From Akkermansia sp. (lineage in GTDB: Bacteria > Verrucomicrobiota > Verrucomicrobiia > Verrucomicrobiales > Akkermansiaceae): 64,000 nucleotides of DNA. The position numbers were made by a program, and so were the translations under genes. Positions 58,259-64,000 of the stretch are shown in pieces (within the stretch, counting starts at the first letter, position 1; every line of letters starts with the position of its first letter). The DNA is taken from assembly GCA_017415995.1 (NCBI GenBank), contig JAFQDN010000007.1:36396-100395 (forward strand). Reading direction: 5' to 3'. Under the pieces are notes generated by a model. The model worked only from the letters and a program-made list of their open reading frames with translations. It was not told the origin of the DNA and did not search any database.

Positions 58259-58286
58259 TTGCAAGTTAAAAAAAAAAGCGTATAAT
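58259..58286 (+). promoter_or_regulatory. Predicted malic enzyme promoter
   Basis: TTGCAA (58259-58264), a 16-bp A-rich spacer and TATAAT (58281-58286), 23 nt before the ATG at 58310. Confidence 0.7.
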
Positions 58287-58309
58287 GACGGCTCACAAAT
58301 CCGAAGATT

Positions 58310-59623
58310 ATGAGTAACGATTTAGCACAGAGAGCACAGCAGTATCATGAGGAACCCCGTCCCGGCAAATTGGAAGTTTTGCCGTGTAAGTCATGTTTCT
58401 CCATTGATGATTTGACTCTGGCATATTCTCCGGGGGTAGCTGAGCCGTGTTTGCGGATTGCAGAGGATGAAAGTGCCTCTGCGCTTTACACCGGGCGTGG
58501 TAATTTGGTGGGCGTTATCAGCAACGGCACAGCAGTTCTCGGTTTAGGCAACATCGGAGCCCATGCCTCTAAGCCTGTTATGGAGGGAAAAGGGCTGCTG
58601 TTTAAGATATATGCGGATGTGGACGTTTTTGACATCGAGCTGGACATCAAGAAGCCCGAGACGCTCATTGAGGTCATCAAGACGATGGAACCCACCTTCG
58701 GCGCAATCAATTTGGAGGATATCAAAGCTCCGGAATGCTTCATCGTAGAGCAACGTCTGCGAGAGGAAATGAACATCCCCGTGTTCCATGATGACCAGCA
58801 TGGAACAGCGGTAATCTCCGGTGCAGCATTGTTGAATGCCGCTCACCTGACCGGTCGCTTGCTGCAGGATATGAAGTGTGTAGTATGCGGAGCCGGAGCT
58901 GCCGGAATTGCCTGTGCCAAGTTCTACATGGCTCTCGGTATTCGCCGTGAGAATATTTACATGTTTGACTCCAAGGGACTTATCCATACCGGCCGTTTGG
59001 ATTTGCACCCCACCAAAGCTATGTTTGCACAGAGTGAGGACTGCACGCTTGAGGTGGCATTGCAAGGGGCGGATATTTTCTTGGGGCTTTCAAAGAAAGG
59101 CTTGCTGAAGCCGGAAATGGTTAAGACTATGGCTCCGGATCCCATCATCTTTGCCTGCGCGAATCCTGATCCGGAAATCACGTATGATGAGGCTAAAGCT
59201 GCTCGTCCGGATTGCATTATGGGCTCCGGCCGCAGTGATTGGCCCAATCAGGTGAACAACGTCAGCTGCTTCCCGTACATGTTCCGCGCTGCATTGGATA
59301 TGCAGGCAACCTGCATTAATGAGGCGATGAAGATAGCCGCTTCCCGCGCACTGGCAGATTTGGCGCGTCAGGAGGTGCCGCAGGAAGTGGTGGATGCCAA
59401 CGGAGGTGTTCCCTTGAAGTTCGGGCGCGATTACGTCATCCCGAAGCCTTTTGACTCCCGCATGATTGAGTACTTGGCTCCCGCTATTGCAGAGGCTGCC
59501 GTAATCTCCGGCGTTGCGCGCAAGCCTATGCCGGACAAGGAGACCTACAAGGCGCAGCTCAAGGCACGCGTGGCAAAGGTACATGAGCGTACTCACATGC
59601 TGGTAGACAGCTACAAGGCCTAA
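58310..59623 (+). CDS. NAD(P)-dependent malic enzyme
   Basis: A 437-residue malic enzyme that decarboxylates malate to pyruvate with NAD(P)H formation. The N-terminal block has L-A-Y-S-P-G-V-A-E-P-C, Y-T-G-R-G-N-L-V-G-V-I-S-N-G-T-A-V-L-G-L-G and K-P-V-M-E-G-K. The metal site is in I-N-L-E-D-I-K and F-H-D-D-Q-H-G-T-A. The Rossmann motif G-A-G-A-A-G-I-A and the C-terminal A-N-P-D-P-E-I follow. The phosphotransacetylase half found in MaeB is absent. It is followed by a Sel1 lipoprotein gene 38 nt downstream, probably on the same transcript. Confidence 0.95.
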   Translation: MSNDLAQRAQQYHEEPRPGKLEVLPCKSCFSIDDLTLAYSPGVAEPCLRIAEDESASALYTGRGNLVGVISNGTAVLGLGNIGAHASKPVMEGKGLLFKIYADVDVFDIELDIKKPETLIEVIKTMEPTFGAINLEDIKAPECFIVEQRLREEMNIPVFHDDQHGTAVISGAALLNAAHLTGRLLQDMKCVVCGAGAAGIACAKFYMALGIRRENIYMFDSKGLIHTGRLDLHPTKAMFAQSEDCTLEVALQGADIFLGLSKKGLLKPEMVKTMAPDPIIFACANPDPEITYDEAKAARPDCIMGSGRSDWPNQVNNVSCFPYMFRAALDMQATCINEAMKIAASRALADLARQEVPQEVVDANGGVPLKFGRDYVIPKPFDSRMIEYLAPAIAEAAVISGVARKPMPDKETYKAQLKARVAKVHERTHMLVDSYKA

Positions 59624-59661
59624 GCCCCGAGCTGTTAAACTTTTGAAAAAGCAACAGAAAG

Positions 59662-60528
59662 ATGAAACTTCCGGTCTCCTCGCTTCTGTTGCTTTTTTCA
59701 TTCAGCGGACTGTTTGTCGGATGCACGGATGATGCACCGGGGTCTGCGCCACTCACGCCACAACAAAAGCATGAAAAGGCACAGGCCTTATTAAAGCCGA
59801 GTATAGAGCTTCCCGCCTCCGATTACAAAGGGGCGATTCAATTGCTGCGTGAGGCAGCTGCGCAGGGCTATGTGCCTGCTATGGTAGACCTAGCCGGTAT
59901 ATACTTGGGAGGCTCTAAGGATGGTTCCATCAAAAAAGACAGAATAGTTGCGTTTGATTGGTACCGCAAAGCCGCCGAGGCAGGTAGCATTGAAGCTGTG
60001 TATTCCCAAGGGTTTATACGCTATGAGGAAGGTAATGTGGAGGCTGCGGTTCCATACTTACAACGCGCTGCCGATGCCGGTGTGCCGGAAGCGCAATATT
60101 TGCTCGGGCGTATTTTATTGCAGCAACGAGATGTGAAAGCCGTGGAATACATCCGAAAAGCGGCAACTTCTGACCGAGCTGCCACTGTAGCCCGCGCTGC
60201 ATACACCATGGCAGTTGTGTACCAGAAAGGCTGGGCCGGGGAAAAAATTGATCTTCCGCAAAGCGTAGAGTGGTTCAAACGCTCCGCCGATGCAGGAGAC
60301 CCGCGCGCTTTGCACTTGGTCGGGCTTATGTATATTCAAGGTGCCGGGGTTGAAAAGGATGAAGCCCGAGGCGTGTCCATGCTCAAACTATCCGCCGGAC
60401 AAGATTATCCCGCAGCCATAAAAGATTACATCACATACTTGCAAACGCATGATGCCGCTGCTCATGCGGATGAAATACGAGCTTGGGTTGAACGCCTGAA
60501 AGAGTTGAGCCGGCCTGAACCTCGCTGA
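59662..60528 (+). CDS. Sel1-repeat lipoprotein
   Basis: A 288-residue lipoprotein. The signal peptide ends in L-F-V-G-C (lipobox Cys near residue 20). About six Sel1-like repeats follow, for example A-A-A-Q-G-Y-V-P-A-M-V-D-L-A and F-D-W-Y-R-K-A-A-E-A-G-S-I-E-A, some degenerate. A linker and short helix end the protein. It is the third Sel1 protein in the window. Linked transcription with malic enzyme gives no clear functional clue. Terminated by a perfect 15-bp hairpin. Confidence 0.82.
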   Translation: MKLPVSSLLLLFSFSGLFVGCTDDAPGSAPLTPQQKHEKAQALLKPSIELPASDYKGAIQLLREAAAQGYVPAMVDLAGIYLGGSKDGSIKKDRIVAFDWYRKAAEAGSIEAVYSQGFIRYEEGNVEAAVPYLQRAADAGVPEAQYLLGRILLQQRDVKAVEYIRKAATSDRAATVARAAYTMAVVYQKGWAGEKIDLPQSVEWFKRSADAGDPRALHLVGLMYIQGAGVEKDEARGVSMLKLSAGQDYPAAIKDYITYLQTHDAAAHADEIRAWVERLKELSRPEPR

Positions 60529-60550
60529 CCGTCTGCTATTCCTCAATCGA

Positions 60551-60585
60551 AAACGCCCGCTTCCGGAGAACGGAAGCGGGCGTTT
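60551..60585. terminator. Perfect bidirectional terminator
   Basis: A 15-bp perfect stem (AAACGCCCGCTTCCG with its complement) at 60551-60565 and 60571-60585 with a 5-nt loop, between the convergent Sel1 lipoprotein and dsbD genes. Confidence 0.93.
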
Positions 60586-60608
60586 GAAATACGGCTTACA
60601 GTGGGGGA

Positions 60609-63600
60609 TTACTTGTCAGCAGCCGGAGTTTCAGCGTCGGAGAGGTGCTCCGAGATGAAGTTGCTGAGGTAATCCGCCGTAAATACTTCGGTGGTGATGT
60701 GGGTTTGCGCCGCGTTCTTCGGGATGTAAAGAACATTGGTCGGCACCTGAGAGCGGCCGAGGCGACTTAACTCAGCATCAATGGCGGGATTCGGTTTTGT
60801 TTTATCCGCGCGCATGAGGACCACGCCTTTGTCGGCAAACTTGCGACATACTTCTTCCGAGTATGCAACTTTCTTGTTTACCTGGCAGGTGGCGCACCAC
60901 TTGGCAGTGAAGTCCACATAAACGGGATGTCCGTCCGCAAGAGCGGCTTGCATAAGCTCCGGGGTCCAAGTATTCCAAATGGGTTTGTCGCCGTTGGCAA
61001 CGGTGTATTCACGGTTTTTGCTTGTAGAAGCGGTGACAACGCTTGCAGATTCCTCCAGCGGCATGGAGCACCATACACCACCGCCGAGCAGAAGCAGCGC
61101 CACAAGTGCACCGATAATGCGGGTCTTAGCGCTCTGGTACATCGGGCACCAGCGCCCGTATGCCCAGAAGGCCGCGCAATAGATAGCCAGACCGATGAGC
61201 ATGACCATGCGCTTGTCGCCGTCAATCATTTCCAGATAGGTGTCCAGAATCCATGCGGCGGCTGCGAACAGCAGGAAGGAAAGACCTTGCTTGAGAGCCT
61301 CCATCCAAGCACCGGGACGGGGCAGGAACTTTAACAATGACGGGAATGCCCCGAGTATGATGTAGGGGAATGCCAGTCCCAAGCCCATGAAGCAGAAGGA
61401 CACCACCATGCCGGCATCCGGCAGCGAAAGCGCCATCGGCATGGCTGAACCGAGGAACGGAGCACTGCACGGCGTAGCCACAATGGTGATGAAGATACCC
61501 TGGAAGAAAGTACCGATAATGCCTTGCTTGTTTTGGAGCCCCTGACCGATACCGGTTGCGCCTACGCCGATTTCAAACACGCCGAACATGCTCAGCCCCA
61601 GCGTAAGGAATAACAGCAAAATGCCGTATACCACCCAAGAGTTCTGCATCCACATGGCCCAGCTGCGGTTCTCTGCATTGGTGAATACCAGTAGCAACAG
61701 TGCCAATACCAAGAATGAGAGTATAATGCCCAACGCAAAAATGGCAGAGTGCATGAATACCTTGCGGCGATCACCGCCTCCCATCTCCACGAATCCCATT
61801 ATCTTGAGACCGATAACCGGGAATACGCAGGGCATAAAGTTCAGGATAAGACCACCCAAGAAGAGGTAGCCGAGGATGCCCCAGAAACCGGTGGGACCAT
61901 CGGTCTTTGCCGGAGCAGGTGCAGCCTTGGCCGGTGCAGGTTCTTGCTTGGTTTCAACAGCCGGAGTTTGTTCAGTCTGAGGCGTCAGGTCAATATTGAT
62001 GCTGACGTGTTTGCCGTCAAAGGTGAGGATGCCCTTGATGCTCTGCAGCTCTTTACCCACAACAGCCTCGTCTTGAACGGGGTGCATGGTATCTTCATTG
62101 TTGTTGCGGGGCAGGGTGAGGGTGAAGCCGTTTTCCGTAGCGGTGAGAGTTTGCTCCGCCACCGGATTGATGCTGTTATCATCAGAGAAGAAGTAGGAGG
62201 TTGAGATATGCTGCACACCGCTGATGTGCAGGATTACGGAATCAAGCGTTTGCGTGGCTGTAACAGTGGCGGTGCTGTCGCCCAATACCTCTACGAGGCT
62301 TTCTTCCTCTTGCCAATCTGCATTAGTAACGCCCTCACCGAGGGTGAGCTCGAGTGTAGCGGTGACGGTTTCCGGCGGATTGCAACCGGTGTCGTTGCAG
62401 GTTTGAGCCGAACTCTCGATGCTGAACTGTGCTTGCTGCGGCGCACCTGCCTCCGGTGTTACTTTCCAAACCGCGATGGGCGCCTCGTAGGAATAGGAAA
62501 CATTGAATTCACCCTTTGTCCGGTGCGGAATCTCCCAGTACGGACCTTCCACCTTAAAGCCTTGCGGAGCCGTGAGAGTTGCCGTTATCGGATTACCTAC
62601 AGTGGCGGGGTTGCGCCAGTACGCATGGTAGGTATCCGCAACCTTTCCGTTCATGGCAATGTAGAAGCTCTTACCCGGGCTGTAAGTAGTGACACTTGCC
62701 TTGGCCGTGGCGGTATAGTTTGGCTTGGCGGATTCCGCTTGCGGCCCGAACAAGCTGCTGCCACCATCGAACAAGCTGCCGGTAGCGGTCTCTTCCTCCT
62801 CGTCTTCCTCCTCGTCTTCTACGGCCTCGTCCTGTTCATCATTTGTAGGCGTCGGTGTTGATTCCGCGGGGGCAGGGGAGGCATCGGCGGCGGCCGGAGT
62901 TACGGTAATTTTTGCATGTTTGCCGTCAAAAGTGAGAATGCCACTGAGGGAGTTGAGCTCTTTGCCCACGGTAGATTCATCCACAACAGGATGCATAACA
63001 TCCTCATTGTTGTTACGGGGCAGGGACAGAGCATATCCTGCATCCGTTTTGCTGAGTTGCTGCTCCGCGGCGGGATTAATGGAGTTGTCATCCGAGAAGA
63101 AATAGGCTTTTTCAATAGAGTCCTGCCCGGTGATGAGGAGGGTTACGGTATCCTTTGTTTGTGTAGCAGATACGGTAACGGGGGAATCGCCGAGGGTTTC
63201 CACTTTTTGCTGCTCTTGTTCCCAAGCACTTTGGGGGGCTCCGTCTCCGGCGTTGAGTACAAGCTGTGCAGTCTTGGTTTCCGCAGCATTGCAACCGTTG
63301 TCATTACATGTTTGAGCGGAGCTTTCTACCGTAAATTGAGCTTGTTGCGGGGCATTGGCCTCAGGCGTTACTTTCCAAACGACAATGGGGGCTTCATACG
63401 AATAAGAGGTGCTGAATCCGCCTTTCACGCGGTGCGGAACCTCCCAATACGGGCCTTCTACCTTAAATCCGGCAGGGGCTTGAAGTGAGGCCGTGGCGGG
63501 GTCGCCCACTGTTCCGGGATTGCGCCAATAGGCGTGGTAGGTGTTTGCTACCTTTCCTCGGAGTGCTATGTAGAAACTTTCACCCGTTTTGTAAGATGTT

Positions 63601-63773
63601 ACACTCGCTTTTGCTGAGATGGTGTAGTACTCAGTCTGTTGGGCTTTTGTGCGCCCGAACCCGAAAGTGAGTACACCGGTGCTACCTCCGGAGTCAAGTG
63701 GCATGGCTCCCTGTCCGAATGCAGCCCCGGATAACAGGACTGCGGATATCATCATCGCACGAACTCTGTTCAT
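60609..63773 (-). CDS. dsbD: DsbD-type thiol-disulfide transporter with duplicated N-terminal domain
   Basis: A 1054-residue protein, about twice the E. coli length. After a signal peptide come two tandem periplasmic domains of about 300 residues, each with Y-H-A-Y-W-R-N-P, G-P-Y-W-E, S-S-A-Q-T-C-N-D-x-G-C and F-F-S-D-D-N-S-I-N. An acidic linker joins them. The membrane domain has the redox cysteines in M-P-C-V-F-P-V and T-P-C-S-A-P-F. A thioredoxin domain with W-C-A-T-C follows near the C-terminus. It passes electrons from cytoplasmic thioredoxin to periplasmic thiols. The double sensor could serve two substrates. The start is set by a leaderless promoter. Confidence 0.92.
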   Translation of the reverse strand: MNRVRAMMISAVLLSGAAFGQGAMPLDSGGSTGVLTFGFGRTKAQQTEYYTISAKASVTSYKTGESFYIALRGKVANTYHAYWRNPGTVGDPATASLQAPAGFKVEGPYWEVPHRVKGGFSTSYSYEAPIVVWKVTPEANAPQQAQFTVESSAQTCNDNGCNAAETKTAQLVLNAGDGAPQSAWEQEQQKVETLGDSPVTVSATQTKDTVTLLITGQDSIEKAYFFSDDNSINPAAEQQLSKTDAGYALSLPRNNNEDVMHPVVDESTVGKELNSLSGILTFDGKHAKITVTPAAADASPAPAESTPTPTNDEQDEAVEDEEEDEEEETATGSLFDGGSSLFGPQAESAKPNYTATAKASVTTYSPGKSFYIAMNGKVADTYHAYWRNPATVGNPITATLTAPQGFKVEGPYWEIPHRTKGEFNVSYSYEAPIAVWKVTPEAGAPQQAQFSIESSAQTCNDTGCNPPETVTATLELTLGEGVTNADWQEEESLVEVLGDSTATVTATQTLDSVILHISGVQHISTSYFFSDDNSINPVAEQTLTATENGFTLTLPRNNNEDTMHPVQDEAVVGKELQSIKGILTFDGKHVSINIDLTPQTEQTPAVETKQEPAPAKAAPAPAKTDGPTGFWGILGYLFLGGLILNFMPCVFPVIGLKIMGFVEMGGGDRRKVFMHSAIFALGIILSFLVLALLLLVFTNAENRSWAMWMQNSWVVYGILLLFLTLGLSMFGVFEIGVGATGIGQGLQNKQGIIGTFFQGIFITIVATPCSAPFLGSAMPMALSLPDAGMVVSFCFMGLGLAFPYIILGAFPSLLKFLPRPGAWMEALKQGLSFLLFAAAAWILDTYLEMIDGDKRMVMLIGLAIYCAAFWAYGRWCPMYQSAKTRIIGALVALLLLGGGVWCSMPLEESASVVTASTSKNREYTVANGDKPIWNTWTPELMQAALADGHPVYVDFTAKWCATCQVNKKVAYSEEVCRKFADKGVVLMRADKTKPNPAIDAELSRLGRSQVPTNVLYIPKNAAQTHITTEVFTADYLSNFISEHLSDAETPAADK

Positions 63774-63779
63774 GTGCAC

Positions 63780-63809
63780 ATACTATCATTTTTCAGTATG
63801 GTATCGCAA
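63780..63809 (-). promoter_or_regulatory. Predicted leaderless dsbD promoter
   Basis: Minus strand TTGCGA (63804-63809), an 18-bp spacer and TAGTAT (63780-63785), 6 nt before the ATG at 63773. Confidence 0.55.
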
Positions 63810-63860
63810 GTGCAAAGTTCCTTTCCAACTACAATAATGTGTCAACGGCGCGGCGGAACG

Positions 63861-64000
63861 ATCGAGTAGGGGGCTTTCGCCCCCTCTCACACCACCGTAC
63901 GTGCCATTTATGGCATACGGCGGTTTCCAATCAGCGTTTGAGGAGTTGATAAAACGAGATATATCCCTCTGCTCGCAACCATGCGTTATCCATGCAGATA
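63861..64000 (-). mobile_element. 3' end of a second class IIC group II intron (partial)
   Basis: On the minus strand, domain V (63891-63924, 34 nt) differs from that of the ORF-less intron at 45.4 kb at one position. Domain VI is followed by the 3' end CTACTCGAT at 63861, similar to CTACACGAT of the first copy. The intron continues beyond the window. A reverse transcriptase frame ends 6 nt upstream of domain V. Confidence 0.82.
63931..64000 (-). CDS. Intron-encoded reverse transcriptase/maturase (C-terminal end only)
   Basis: Only about 22 codons are in the window. The last residues read N-A-W-L-R-A-E-G-Y-I-S-F-Y, then Q-L-L-K-R and a stop, which matches the usual C-terminal pattern of group II intron proteins (L-R-x-x-G-Y-I-S-L). 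Its position just before domain V is the normal one for an intron-encoded protein in domain IV. It is the likely source of maturase for the ORF-less intron at 45.4 kb. Confidence 0.65.
   Translation of the reverse strand, partial: ICMDNAWLRAEGYISFYQLLKR

Overview
The window is about 64 kb of a Gram-negative bacterial chromosome of moderate GC (roughly 55% by eye). It carries core housekeeping genes: acnA, tyrA, recQ, carB, lpdA, rph, mpl, gyrB-gyrA, fabI, eno, tatC and a malic enzyme. These are mixed with many exported or lipidated proteins of unknown function, Sel1-repeat proteins and tandem paralogues. This mixture, the meso-DAP recycling ligase Mpl and the IdeS-like protease suggest a Verrucomicrobiota/Akkermansia-type organism. 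That placement is an inference from gene content; no rRNA is present to confirm it.

Layout. 1-7.4 kb: a MoxR/DUF58 pair, a GtrII-like membrane protein, a LolA-like exported protein and two tandem Amidase_3 enzymes, all minus strand except two small-to-medium plus genes. 7.4-15.4 kb: flavin reductase and aconitase, an SPFH-NfeD-RmlD operon, prephenate dehydrogenase and a Pro-rich lipoprotein. 15.5-23 kb: recQ, then a plus-strand run with two tandem GHSYGG hydrolases, a beta-helix transferase, an IdeS-like protease and a C39-like protease. 23-45 kb: a PtsN-like protein, PBP2, carB, lpdA, a TRIC-like channel, rph, mpl, an SGNH hydrolase, gyrB-gyrA and two Sel1 proteins.

45.2-50.4 kb is an accessory island between a tRNA-Leu gene and fabI. 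It holds an ORF-less class IIC group II intron placed immediately after the tRNA terminator, AT-rich unknown ORFs, a complete IS4-type element with 15-bp inverted repeats, and a 5'-truncated ISL3-type transposase. 50.4-63.8 kb returns to core genes: fabI, a MarR regulator, eno with two paired operator-like palindromes, tatC with a large insertion, an OppF-type ATPase, a caspase-fold protein, malic enzyme and a DsbD with a duplicated sensor domain. At the right edge the 3' end of a second group II intron, with the last codons of its reverse transcriptase, runs off the window. Its domain V differs from that of the ORF-less intron at one of 34 positions.

The most general signal is promoter architecture. 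Many genes have a recognisable TTGCAA/TTGACA-like -35 and a TAGAAT/TATAAT-like -10, spaced 16-18 bp. In at least 14 of them the -10 hexamer ends only 5-9 nt before the start codon, which predicts leaderless mRNAs as a common expression mode. These promoters were also used to choose several starts.
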